Positions 10,001 to 17,446 of a stretch of DNA of 57,395 nt are shown in pieces. Below the pieces are notes generated by a model, which was not told the origin of the DNA, did not search any database, and was given only the letters and a program-made list of their open reading frames with translations. The position numbers and the translations under genes were made by a program. Origin of the DNA: an uncultured Cryomorphaceae bacterium (GTDB taxonomy: Bacteria; Bacteroidota; Bacteroidia; Flavobacteriales; Schleiferiaceae); the NCBI GenBank assembly GCA_913049845.1, contig CAJWZE010000001.1:83765-141159 (forward strand). The letters run 5' to 3'. Position 1 is the stretch's first letter; every line of letters starts with the position of its first letter.

Positions 10001-12413
10001 CTTGAGTGGTAATGGAGGTTCATTCACGAATACATTTACCACTTCAGCATCTGTTGCATCAGGTGATGTATATGTGATCTCTACCAACCAAGCTAACTCT
10101 GTGATCCTTGCAGAGGCAGATACAGCGATGGGCTTCCCATCGGTGGCACATTTCAACGGTGATGACGCATTGATTCTTGTAAACGGAACAGATACTATTG
10201 ATGTTATTGGTACTCCGGGCGTTGACCCAGGATCAAGCTGGACAGTTGATACAGGTTCTACAGCGAACCATACTTTGATTCGTAAGTCTTCGGTGAGTGC
10301 TGGTCAAACAGATTGGACAGTAGGTGCGACAGAATGGAACGTACACCCACAAAATACTTGGTCGTTTGTTGGAGACCACAATTCTAACTGTATTGTGACA
10401 GCGCCATCCCCAGTATTCTCAGATGTTGTTGCGATCAACACATTTAATAGTATGGATGCCAACGGTGTCGCAGATTCAACTGGCTCAATGAAGTGGGTAA
10501 AAGTTATTGTGACTTCTATCGATTTTGATGGTAACAATGGTTATTCGTTCTATGCTGAGGATGCTACAGACGGTATTAACATCTTCAACTTCAACGACCA
10601 GAGTGGCTACACGATGCCAATGATGGGTGATAGTCTGTTTATTCATGGTGAAGTTGGCCAATACAGAGGTTTGACCCAATTGGAGCCAGATTCAATCTAT
10701 TTGGCAAATCAAAACAATACGCTTCCTGCAGCCTCTGTAGAAACTGCCTTGAACGAGTCTACAGAAAGTGAGTTGATTCAGTTGATTGGTATGACTGTAG
10801 TTGATCCTACGCAGTGGCCAGTCTCTGGTTCTTCAGCGAACGTAGACATTACCAACGGTACAGATACTATGACTATGCGTATTGATAGCGACACGGATAT
10901 TGACGGTTCAACGGCTCCGACAGTAATGTTTGACGTTACTGGTCTTGGTTCTCAGTTTGATTTCTCTTCTCCATACGATGAAGGTTACCAAATCTTCCCA
11001 CGTATGTTGACAGATATCTTCGAGTACCCAACTATTCCAACGTACACAATAGGTGCCGTAACTACTCTAGATGCTGACGGTGTTGCCGATAGCTTAGGTG
11101 TATTATGTAAAGTAGTGGGTACTGTGATGGGTGTAGATCTTCAAGGTTCTGCAACTGCAATCCAGTTTACTATTCATGATGGATCAGACGGTCTAGGAGT
11201 GTACTCTTCAGCGCCAGCTGCGCAGTCTTACTCTGTAATGGAAGGTGATCAAGTTCGATTAATTGGTACGATTAGCCAGTTCAATGGTTTGACTCAGATT
11301 AATCCGGATAGTATTGTATTCATCTCTTCAAATAATACACTTCCAACGCCAACAGTAGTTACACAGTTGGGTGAGAACACTGAAAGTGAGCTTACAACCT
11401 TTACAAGTGCAACACTTGTTGACCCATCTCAGTGGACAGGTTCAGGTTCAGGTTTCAATGTAGATATCACTAATGGTACAGATACTATTGCGATGCGTAT
11501 CGATAATGATGTAGATCTATATTCTCAGGCTGCGCCAACAGGTGCGTTTGATGTAACGGGTATCGGTGGTCAATATGACTTCTCTTCACCTTATACATCA
11601 GGTTACCAGTTGTTGCCACGCTACCAAGCGGATATCGTTCCTGCAGCAGCAGTATACGTTCCTAAGATTGTGGTAAGTGAGATTATGCCAGGTTCAAATG
11701 CTTCTGCTTGGAACGCAGACTGGTTCGAAATCTATAACTACGGCGACACTGCAGTTGATTTAGCAGGTATGTCTTGGGACGACGAAAGTGGTATCTCAGG
11801 AACGTCAACATTCCCATCGGTTACAGTTGCTCCAGGTGAGGCAGTTGTTGTTTGGGACGACGTAGCATCGAATGAGGACAGCTTATTAGTAAGCTGGAAA
11901 TTGTACTCAGGTTCAGTTCAAGTAATCTCAACAGATGAGCTTACAGGTTCGTTCCCATCATTGAGCCAGAACGGCGATGGAGTATACCTCTTCGATGCAG
12001 CAGGTATTGAGTTGACGAAGAGTGAATACATCTCAGGTACTGCTGGATATTCGATTGAGTTTGATACTACCGGTGCTTCAGTAGGTGATGCAGTTGACGG
12101 TGTGAACGGTGCATACACTTCATTGAATGGAGATGTAGGTTCACCAGGTAACCTAACGCCTAACACAGGTGCAGGTGAGTTCACATTAAATGGACGCATC
12201 TACCCGAACCCGAACACTGGTCAATTCAATATTGAAATGGACCGCACAGACAACTACACTGTTGAGGTGATGGATGTTCGTGGTGCAGTTCTTTCAAGAA
12301 TGACCGTAGAAGGAAATACGATTTCTGTAGATGTGAATGTGAGTGCAGGTATGTACCTCGTCCGCGTAAGCTCTACTAGAGGAATAGTAACTCAGCGTGT
12401 ACAGGTGCAATAA
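7023..12413 (+). CDS. Giant secreted multidomain protein: carbohydrate-binding-like, lamin-tail and OB-like domains, T9SS sorting domain
   Basis: 1796 residues with signal peptide MRKYLAIVLVCLSYMGFAQ. Approximate domains: A1 (20-135, starch-binding-like sandwich with VYEGTD); B1 (140-250, N-x-W-S-G-N...DGDGVYEG...YEFKFTYDNW, CBM20/48-like); lamin-tail domain LTD1 (260-427, LFFSEYAEGSSNN and IEIYNP); B2 (430-538); A2 (540-655); B3 (660-775); LTD2 (784-950); LTD3 (957-1126); two OB-fold-like units (about 1130-1340 and 1341-1540); LTD4 (1547-1705); T9SS sorting domain (1720-1796, IYPNPNTGQFNIEM). No catalytic motif was found. It is most simply an adhesin or scaffold on the cell surface or released. 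LTD plus OB combinations are known from extracellular nucleases, so extracellular DNA binding is a reasonable guess, while the B modules suggest glycan binding. A1-B1-LTD1 and A2-B3-LTD2 are paralogous; part of them is identical at DNA level (see repeat entries). Confidence 0.85.
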   Translation: MRKYLAIVLVCLSYMGFAQTNYVVTFKVNTANITVGSNGLYLGGGVIGGANAVQLSDPDGNGVYEGTDTLSGAGGGNFIFLNSPSWGGDWGAKENLTGLSCADANNYNDRILPSFTQDTTLLFCFGSCATDTVCPTLPTNPDVTFSVDMNGVASSFTNVYVSGTLNSWSGNANQLTDPDGDGVYEGDINLAAGNYEFKFTYDNWVGQESLDPATADSVCTLTTGTFTNRYITIGSSDTTLPTYCWEECTACQSTYTPTACGDLFFSEYAEGSSNNKYIEIYNPTANSVSLSGYTIYLSGNGGSYTNSFTSNAAIASGDVYFIANSSLDSATQANADTSLSYPSIVHFNGDDALILVNGTDTIDVIGTPGVDPGSSWTVGTGSTANHTLIRKATVDMGSTDWTNGAGEWDVYASNTWTYSGAHSSNCVVTPNDVTFQVDMNNVTSSFTNVYVSGTVNNWSGNSNQLTDPDGDGVYTGTLSLMPGSYEYKFTYDNWTGQESLDAILDSACTLTTGTFTNRYATFGNSDTTLPVVCWESCATCPVQTNFVVTFMVNTANITVGTNGLYLGGGVIGGANAVQLLDPDNDGIYVGTDTLNGSSGGNFIFLNSPANAWDWNTKENLTGLSCADPNNYNDRILPTFTQDTTLMFCFGTCSTDTSCTVTTTNPDVTFRVDMSNVSASFTNVYVSGTLNSWSGNANQLTDPDGDGVYEGDINLAAGNYEFKFTYDNWVGQESLDPATADSVCTLTTGTFTNRYITIGSSDTTLPTYCWEECTACQSTYTPTACGDLFFSEYAEGSSNNKYIEIYNPTANSVSLSGYTIYLSGNGGSYTNSFTSNAAIASGDVYFIANSSLDSATQANADTSLSYPSIVHFNGDDALILVNGTDTIDVIGTPGVDPGSSWTVGTGSTANHTLIRKATVDMGSTDWTNGAGEWDVYASNTWSYADAHTSNCVTVSAGCDELFFSEYSEGSSNHKYFEIYNPTANAVSLSGYTVYLSGNGGSFTNTFTTSASVASGDVYVISTNQANSVILAEADTAMGFPSVAHFNGDDALILVNGTDTIDVIGTPGVDPGSSWTVDTGSTANHTLIRKSSVSAGQTDWTVGATEWNVHPQNTWSFVGDHNSNCIVTAPSPVFSDVVAINTFNSMDANGVADSTGSMKWVKVIVTSIDFDGNNGYSFYAEDATDGINIFNFNDQSGYTMPMMGDSLFIHGEVGQYRGLTQLEPDSIYLANQNNTLPAASVETALNESTESELIQLIGMTVVDPTQWPVSGSSANVDITNGTDTMTMRIDSDTDIDGSTAPTVMFDVTGLGSQFDFSSPYDEGYQIFPRMLTDIFEYPTIPTYTIGAVTTLDADGVADSLGVLCKVVGTVMGVDLQGSATAIQFTIHDGSDGLGVYSSAPAAQSYSVMEGDQVRLIGTISQFNGLTQINPDSIVFISSNNTLPTPTVVTQLGENTESELTTFTSATLVDPSQWTGSGSGFNVDITNGTDTIAMRIDNDVDLYSQAAPTGAFDVTGIGGQYDFSSPYTSGYQLLPRYQADIVPAAAVYVPKIVVSEIMPGSNASAWNADWFEIYNYGDTAVDLAGMSWDDESGISGTSTFPSVTVAPGEAVVVWDDVASNEDSLLVSWKLYSGSVQVISTDELTGSFPSLSQNGDGVYLFDAAGIELTKSEYISGTAGYSIEFDTTGASVGDAVDGVNGAYTSLNGDVGSPGNLTPNTGAGEFTLNGRIYPNPNTGQFNIEMDRTDNYTVEVMDVRGAVLSRMTVEGNTISVDVNVSAGMYLVRVSSTRGIVTQRVQVQ
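7503..8251 (+). repeat. Perfect 749-bp direct repeat, copy 1 (B1 plus LTD1)
   Basis: Read base by base, this segment is identical to 9075-9823, at an offset of 1572 bases. It covers most of the B1 carbohydrate-binding-like module and nearly all of LTD1. Identity breaks abruptly at both ends (ACGT versus ATGT on the left, GATGTT versus GATGTA on the right). The paralogous A modules upstream of the copies differ at many silent and replacement positions, so this tract was copied or homogenised recently. Confidence 0.95.
9075..9823 (+). repeat. Perfect 749-bp direct repeat, copy 2 (B3 plus LTD2)
   Basis: Identical to 7503-8251 throughout. The following domain, LTD3, shares a 47-base identical tract with this copy (9648-9694 versus 10167-10213), followed by one mismatch and 17 more identical bases, so homogenisation also seems to reach the third lamin-tail unit. 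Confidence 0.95.
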
Positions 12414-12438
12414 TCCCTTAAGCTGAGAAGCGTATAAC

Positions 12439-12473
12439 AAAAGCCGCGGCCTAAAGGGGCCGCGGCTTTTTAT
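12439..12473. terminator. Strong intrinsic terminator, bidirectional
   Basis: A perfect 13-bp stem (AAAAGCCGCGGCC at 12439-12451, GGCCGCGGCTTTT at 12458-12470) with a 6-base loop and a T-rich tail on the + strand. It lies 25 bases after the stop of the 1796-residue gene. The A-run at its left foot makes it usable from the - strand too, where the sulfotransferase gene ends at 12521. Confidence 0.93.
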
Positions 12474-12520
12474 TTGATTCAAATTTTTTGGTCAATGTCC
12501 TAGATAATAGCGCCCCAAGA

Positions 12521-13150
12521 TTAATTCTCGGTAGACTTCGAGCTGATGATGCTCTTTTCAGGGTATACGAAGTTGTATTCAGGGCCTTTAAGCATTCGCG
12601 GTTCAAACTCTAAATCTAAGTAGTTACAAATCGTTTTAAGCGTCCCTTCTGGGTCCCCAACGAGTTCTTTAAATGTGATGTTCAGCGCACGATCGGTCAC
12701 CTTGTCGATTTCTTGAATAACGAGGTCGTATTCTCTGCGAGCTTGTTTCTTGTTCATTTTGGTGCGCTTTACGATGGAAGAAACTACTTCTTCCTTCTTG
12801 CGGACGATGGTAATGATTTTAGCATCACTATCGATATAATCTTGCAAGCTTAGGGTGCCGGTTGGGAAAGGACGCAACTTGTGCGGCTTTGGTTCCAAGC
12901 CGAAATTCAGATTAACAATGCGGTTAATGAGGTGCCCAAAACGTGAGGCACGTTGGCTCATTCGAATTTGACGGTACGCTAAAAGCTTATTGCCGTTGTA
13001 GCGTTTACCGATCAGTCGGAACGTATCCTTGGTAACACTCTCAAAGAGCATGTTGATCTCTGAATGACCTCCAAGCATGGCAGCAAGCAGGGTTGTACCG
13101 CTGCGCTGACAGCCTAAAAGAAGAAGAGGTCGTGACTGATGATTTTCCAT
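12521..13150 (-). CDS. Sulfotransferase family protein (short)
   Basis: 209 residues, short for a sulfotransferase. The N-terminal 5'-phosphosulfate-binding loop is clear (LLLLGCQRSGTTLL, residues 9-22), and the 3'-phosphate-binding segment follows in the middle (KIITIVRKKEEVVSS), so transfer of sulfate from PAPS to a hydroxyl, probably on a sugar, is the expected reaction. The C-terminal half has the usual late helix (FKELVGDPEGTLKTICNYL). Last gene of the glycan operon; its start overlaps the stop of the glycosyltransferase gene by one base. The acceptor is unknown. Confidence 0.8.
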   Translation of the reverse strand: MENHQSRPLLLLGCQRSGTTLLAAMLGGHSEINMLFESVTKDTFRLIGKRYNGNKLLAYRQIRMSQRASRFGHLINRIVNLNFGLEPKPHKLRPFPTGTLSLQDYIDSDAKIITIVRKKEEVVSSIVKRTKMNKKQARREYDLVIQEIDKVTDRALNITFKELVGDPEGTLKTICNYLDLEFEPRMLKGPEYNFVYPEKSIISSKSTEN

Positions 13151-14064
13151 TATCCGAAGATATTGAAGTTCTTTTTAACCCAATTGGCCCCTACGTAGGA
13201 GGTTACAAAGTAAAGGACTGTTTTAAAATCAAAGGGTGCCTTGCGTAAGAATTGACGTGCCTTCTTCATATCACCAATAAGGTAGAAGTAGCGTGCGCGA
13301 GAACCGTGTAAACGCGCAACGGCCAATCTGTAAAGGGCTGGGTAGCGGTCTTTGTATTGTGCAGCAAAAGATATACTGTACTCAAAGTCGATGCTCCTGT
13401 AACTAGGCTTCAAGCTAAGATTGGACTCTTCTACGATACGAATATAGAGACTTTCCGCAATTTCTGCGGATCGCTTGCCTTCAAAGAGGCGAACGACCCA
13501 ATCGAAATCGACCATACCGTGCTCTTCTTCAAAGAGAATGTGCTTCAAAGAACTTTGGTAAACGATAGCACCGAGGTAAGTGTTCTGGCCTTGCTTTGAT
13601 TTAGACAACTTGCTGGCAAAGGTAGCATTCACCGGGAAGTGTTTGATGGGCTCTTCCGGAAATCTAACACGCACGGTCTTCGTTCCCTTTTGTTCATCAA
13701 TCAAAGTGTAGCCGCTAGTTAGGATAGGAGCTGCATCGAGATGCGGCAGCAGCTTTTTCAGCTTAAAAGGTTCCCAGAGATCGTCGTGGTCGGCAATACA
13801 AATCCAATCGCCAGTACAGGCTTTAAGACCGATGTTGCGCCCAGTGTTGGGCCCTCCGGTATTTGCTTTGGTTTGTACGACTGGTATGTCTTTGTACGAG
13901 GCTAAAACTTCGATGGTATGGTCTGTACTGTGGTCGTCTATAACGAACACTTCGATTTCAAAATCGGTCCCTCGTCCCTCTTGGTTTAAGATGGAGTCCA
14001 AGGCAGCGCCTATAGTGGCACTTCCGTTGTAGGTGGTCATAATTACGGAAAAGCGAATCATCAT
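13150..14064 (-). CDS. Family 2 glycosyltransferase
   Basis: 304 residues with a GT-A fold N-terminal half: FSVIMTTYNGSATIGAALDSIL (residues ~5-26), the nucleotide-binding acidic pair in VFVIDDHSTD, and the metal-binding DXD-type motif in IADHDDLW near residue 95. It should transfer a sugar from a nucleotide donor to a growing surface glycan at the cytoplasmic face. The C-terminal part is helical and basic without a predicted membrane anchor. Neighbours are two sulfotransferases, an oxygenase and a flippase, overlapping by 1-4 bases, which places it in assembly of a sulfated polysaccharide. Donor and linkage cannot be told. Confidence 0.88.
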   Translation of the reverse strand: MMIRFSVIMTTYNGSATIGAALDSILNQEGRGTDFEIEVFVIDDHSTDHTIEVLASYKDIPVVQTKANTGGPNTGRNIGLKACTGDWICIADHDDLWEPFKLKKLLPHLDAAPILTSGYTLIDEQKGTKTVRVRFPEEPIKHFPVNATFASKLSKSKQGQNTYLGAIVYQSSLKHILFEEEHGMVDFDWVVRLFEGKRSAEIAESLYIRIVEESNLSLKPSYRSIDFEYSISFAAQYKDRYPALYRLAVARLHGSRARYFYLIGDMKKARQFLRKAPFDFKTVLYFVTSYVGANWVKKNFNIFG

Positions 14065-15056
14065 GTACGAACCTTTAATTCCTCAACAAGTGCAAGCACT
14101 GCATCATACTCTTGTTGATGCTTCGTAATACACTGATCCAGTTCATTTTTCTCCTCCTGCGTCAACGTTTTCTTCCACTTTTCTAGGGAGTTTCCTTTCG
14201 TAGTGGTGTTGATATTGGCCATTTTAGCTCGAGCAATTTTTGCAGTCTCTTCGTTATGCTTTTCGTGTGTCCCAATGAAGTCGAAGATTTTATTCATCAG
14301 TGCTTCTTGATTAGCTATGAGGTCTTCGTATTCTACGACCATCACCTTCTCAGGTCCAAGTCGTTTGGCAGTTTCTAGCCCAACTTTATTCAACCGGATC
14401 CACATCTCTGGGATGAGCCCGAAGGTGGGTGGATAGCTGGTTGGATCCAATATCGTCTCGGGGGTTTCGTCGACGAGTGACCAACAGTCCATGGGATCAT
14501 CTGGTAGGAATGCAACCTTTCCCTTCTTTGTGCGGTAGAAGTTGAAATGCACTTTCATCGAAGCGCTGTGGCCGCGAACATTTCGAATGATGTACAAAAA
14601 TTTACTCGTGGGGAAGAGCTCTAGGACGTACTCCATCTTGTTGATCAAGTGTGGGCTCTTATTGACAGGGATAATGTTCTCCCAGTCGTGAAAGATTCGG
14701 CCAAATTCCTTGTTGTACTTATTCGCTGCGCGCATCAGGTGGCGCTTAAGTCCTTTACTTTCTTGGATGAAATTGAAGAAGTAATTGCTCATCTGATAGG
14801 TATACTGGCCGGAGGCGTCTTTTGCGGTCTTATGGACGCATTTAGCACCTATTTGCGCCCCTCCGATATGGTTCCAAACCTTATCGAGTTCGTCGCCCAC
14901 CTTGAGCAATTGTGGATGGCTGACTACCTTGCTCACCAAGAAGGTGGTGCCGCTTCGCATCATTCCAGTTATGAAAAGAGGGGGTTCCACCTCGCGTGAC
15001 GGCGGCTGAGGATTCGTTTTTAGTGCTTTGCGAAGAAATTTAGGTAATTTGATCAT
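14061..15056 (-). CDS. Sulfotransferase family protein
   Basis: 331 residues. The PAPS 5'-phosphosulfate loop is FITGMMRSGTTFL (about residues 28-40) and the 3'-phosphate-binding motif is FLYIIRNVRGHSASM (about 157-171). The MMRSGTT form of the loop is typical of prokaryotic sulfotransferase_1/3 families acting on glycans or lipid-linked sugars. A basic N-terminal stretch (LPKFLRKALK) could associate with the membrane. It overlaps the glycosyltransferase gene by 4 bases and follows the oxygenase gene by 3, so all are co-translated. The sulfate acceptor is not known. Confidence 0.85.
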   Translation of the reverse strand: MIKLPKFLRKALKTNPQPPSREVEPPLFITGMMRSGTTFLVSKVVSHPQLLKVGDELDKVWNHIGGAQIGAKCVHKTAKDASGQYTYQMSNYFFNFIQESKGLKRHLMRAANKYNKEFGRIFHDWENIIPVNKSPHLINKMEYVLELFPTSKFLYIIRNVRGHSASMKVHFNFYRTKKGKVAFLPDDPMDCWSLVDETPETILDPTSYPPTFGLIPEMWIRLNKVGLETAKRLGPEKVMVVEYEDLIANQEALMNKIFDFIGTHEKHNEETAKIARAKMANINTTTKGNSLEKWKKTLTQEEKNELDQCITKHQQEYDAVLALVEELKVRT

Positions 15057-15059
15057 CGT

Positions 15060-15863
15060 TTACTTTCCGAGCTTCTTCAGTCGGTTGATCACCTTGGTCA
15101 CTTTGCTCCTCTTATTGGTGAAAGTATCGTTCTCAGCATCGGGACGCTGTGCCCATAGTGTGCGATGGTCTTCTTGGCTGTGCTTAAACTCATCGGCTGG
15201 ACGGCCATTGCTGTAGTAGTATAAAGCCAAAGATTTGCGACTTATGCCTTCTGGACATTGCAGTGGGTCCGGGTGGCCATGGTAGCTCTTCTCTGTAGTA
15301 GAGAAGATGGCCATACGATTAAACAACGGCAGGATCTTAGCACCACATTCGCTCATATCGGTTTTCCATAGTTCGAATTGTCCGCCATAGCTCTCGTCCC
15401 AATCTTTATTTAGGTAGACCAAGACGTTAATGCGACGGTCTAAACCTAGGGTTTTGTGCTTGTTGAAATCCACGTGAATCTTAAGAAACCCACCCGGCTT
15501 GATCTCGTGTTGTCCAGCCCCATGAAAATAAGGGTCATTGACCAAAATCTCTTCGATACCTGTTAGTTCTTGCAAGAAATTCAGAAACGGTTCTGAATTC
15601 AAATAATGCATGAATGCTTTGGTCTTTTCACCGAAAAAGCGCTCTCCTTTAGAACCGAATTTCACTTGAACATCGTCGGCGTAGTTGGTCGTATCTTTTT
15701 TGCTGAGATCGGGGAATTCGGCGAGAATTTCGTTCAGTTTCTCTTCGTCGAAGACGTTGTCGAAATAAATCGAAGGGAAGGGTTCGGCGTTTTTATACGC
15801 GTCCTTGAATTTGGCTGCAACTGCTTGCAGGTCTCTGTATTCTTCGCTTAAAAATGCACTCAT
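15060..15863 (-). CDS. 2OG-Fe(II) oxygenase (prolyl-4-hydroxylase-like)
   Basis: 267 residues with the double-stranded beta-helix signature of 2-oxoglutarate/Fe(II) oxygenases. The metal triad is probably His130 and Asp132 (KIHVDFNKH) with distal His195 (KSYHGHPDP); Arg209 (GISRKSLALYYY) is placed to bind 2-oxoglutarate. NVLVYLN-K-DW and YGGQFELW are the strands seen in bacterial P4Hc-like proteins. It probably hydroxylates or otherwise oxidises a glycan- or lipid-linked substrate of this cluster, since it sits directly between the flippase and the sulfotransferase genes; a protein substrate is possible. It likely has its own promoter in the 53-base gap upstream. Confidence 0.85.
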   Translation of the reverse strand: MSAFLSEEYRDLQAVAAKFKDAYKNAEPFPSIYFDNVFDEEKLNEILAEFPDLSKKDTTNYADDVQVKFGSKGERFFGEKTKAFMHYLNSEPFLNFLQELTGIEEILVNDPYFHGAGQHEIKPGGFLKIHVDFNKHKTLGLDRRINVLVYLNKDWDESYGGQFELWKTDMSECGAKILPLFNRMAIFSTTEKSYHGHPDPLQCPEGISRKSLALYYYSNGRPADEFKHSQEDHRTLWAQRPDAENDTFTNKRSKVTKVINRLKKLGK

Positions 15864-15882
15864 GCTATTCTTTCTTAGAAGG

Positions 15883-15890
15883 CTAAGATA
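15883..15890 (-). promoter_or_regulatory. Possible -7 element for the oxygenase-sulfotransferase-GT operon
   Basis: On the - strand this reads TATCTTAG, two bases from a perfect TAnnTTTG match if G is fixed and one if the last TTTG/TTAG variant is allowed; it lies 19 bases before the oxygenase ATG. Just upstream at 15897-15911 there is a 15-base palindrome (CTACCCT-A-AGGGTAG) that could be an operator or the foot of a weak terminator for the flippase gene. Confidence 0.35.
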
Positions 15891-15916
15891 CTAAACCTAC
15901 CCTAAGGGTAGAGTGG

Positions 15917-17332
15917 CTAATTCTGCACTGTGGAGATGATGAATTTGCGGTTCATTGCGACTACGGCTAAAACAATTCCTCCACGAATTAAGGCACCTAA
16001 GAAACCTTCAACCGGGAGATACATGACGGCACCGAAAACAAGGGCGCCAACCACAATGATTTTCACATAGCTCGTGCTGAAGGGGATCATATCCGATTTT
16101 CGGTAAATGAGTACCGCTTTCATCGCATTGAACAAGAACATAGAAATAGCTCCGCTGTAGGCGACTCCAACGATTCCGTAAGCGGGGATGAAGTAGAGGT
16201 TCAGCGCAATGACCAGTGTGATGAGTATGGTTGAGAAGTAAAAGTTGAATCTGAAGTAGGGACTGTTTCCAATAATTTCACCGTTCGATCCGAAAGAAGA
16301 ATCGATGAATCGCGCTAACAGCACCCAGCCGACAACTGGAATGGCAGCATTGAATCGTTCGCCGTTGGGGATGAGTGAGAAAATCCAGTTGATGTTGGAT
16401 AGAATCATGATTACCATTAAAACGTTCACAAGCACTTGTATGGTGGCTGTTTTCTTATACAATTTTGACAACATGGTGGTGTTGTTCGTGTTCCAGGCTT
16501 TTGCAAACTGAGGTGCGAGCATTTGGTTGATGGGCCGTTTAATGCCGTCAATGACGGATCCCATGAAAAAGGCAATGCCGTAAATACCGACACTGCTGTA
16601 GTCGGTGAGCAGCGATAGCATTTGTATATCGATGGTCGAGAGCCCGAAGGTAACGACGGTAGTCATCACGCTGTAACGCATGAAAGTGCGTACCACTGAA
16701 GGAAAGGAGTTGAAAGTGTATTTTAAACGGAATTGGACTCCGACTCTTTTCCAAGCATAATAAAGGCCTCCCAAACCGAGTGCTAGGGTGCCGACGCCGA
16801 AGAACAGCACCCAATGGATGAAGCCAAAGCTGGACCATAAGACGATCAATCCGCCCACGAGCATTACGCTTCGCAGTCCAATATTTTTGAGAAAAAGAGG
16901 TATAGCGATCCGCTTGGTAGTGGCGCTTACGCTCGTTGCACTAAGTAGCGCCATATTACCAGCTACCGTGAATCCAAGCACAGGCAATAACCACGTGTAG
17001 GTTTCTAAATGAAAAACAGGCGCCAGCAGTGGTCCACAAAGTGCCATCAGTGCACCCGAGCAAAGGATAAGCGCCGTGTTCTTACTAAAAATGGTCTGCT
17101 TGAAATGGTCCCCTACGCATCCATCTGCTTGAAATTTAGTGTACGCGCGGTGGTTACCGAAAAGAAGAATGTTGGCCAATAGAATGGTAGTTCGCTCAAT
17201 CCATCGGTACACGCCTAATTCACCCGTGCTGAAGAGCTTGGGTAAAAGCCAGATGTTCAAGATGACACCGATGCCAATCCCCACTAGATTGATTAGTGCT
17301 CCTTTTGATATCTGTCGTTTTTGCGTGTCCAT
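15917..17332 (-). CDS. Polysaccharide flippase, Wzx-like (MOP superfamily)
   Basis: 471 residues, with about 12-14 hydrophobic segments evenly spread (for example residues 15-32, 80-105, 150-180, 245-265, 290-315, 360-400, 430-455), the size and profile of Wzx/PST-type lipid-linked oligosaccharide flippases. The start KGALINLVGIGIGVILNIWLLP is the typical first helix with a positive N-terminal tail. It should move undecaprenyl-linked repeat units across the inner membrane for the glycan decorated by the downstream sulfotransferases and oxygenase. An AAGGAG lies immediately before the ATG, too close to act as a normal Shine-Dalgarno site. The ligand is unknown. Confidence 0.85.
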   Translation of the reverse strand: MDTQKRQISKGALINLVGIGIGVILNIWLLPKLFSTGELGVYRWIERTTILLANILLFGNHRAYTKFQADGCVGDHFKQTIFSKNTALILCSGALMALCGPLLAPVFHLETYTWLLPVLGFTVAGNMALLSATSVSATTKRIAIPLFLKNIGLRSVMLVGGLIVLWSSFGFIHWVLFFGVGTLALGLGGLYYAWKRVGVQFRLKYTFNSFPSVVRTFMRYSVMTTVVTFGLSTIDIQMLSLLTDYSSVGIYGIAFFMGSVIDGIKRPINQMLAPQFAKAWNTNNTTMLSKLYKKTATIQVLVNVLMVIMILSNINWIFSLIPNGERFNAAIPVVGWVLLARFIDSSFGSNGEIIGNSPYFRFNFYFSTILITLVIALNLYFIPAYGIVGVAYSGAISMFLFNAMKAVLIYRKSDMIPFSTSYVKIIVVGALVFGAVMYLPVEGFLGALIRGGIVLAVVAMNRKFIISTVQN

Positions 17333-17446
17333 CTCCTTGGCGGTGAAGTTAGGCCAATTTTGCTCGCCTATGTAACGAGGTAATCACTACTTATCTTATC
17401 AAATGCAGCCAATTCAGCTTTAATCCAATTTTCTTCCTCCTTGAAT

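Noticed and set aside
7503-10213. Possible CRISPR or tandem-repeat array
   Set aside because: The repeats are long, in frame, code for whole protein modules and are not separated by regular short spacers.
16305-17000. ORFs on the + strand inside the flippase gene
   Set aside because: They lie opposite a well-formed membrane protein frame and have no start context or neighbours.
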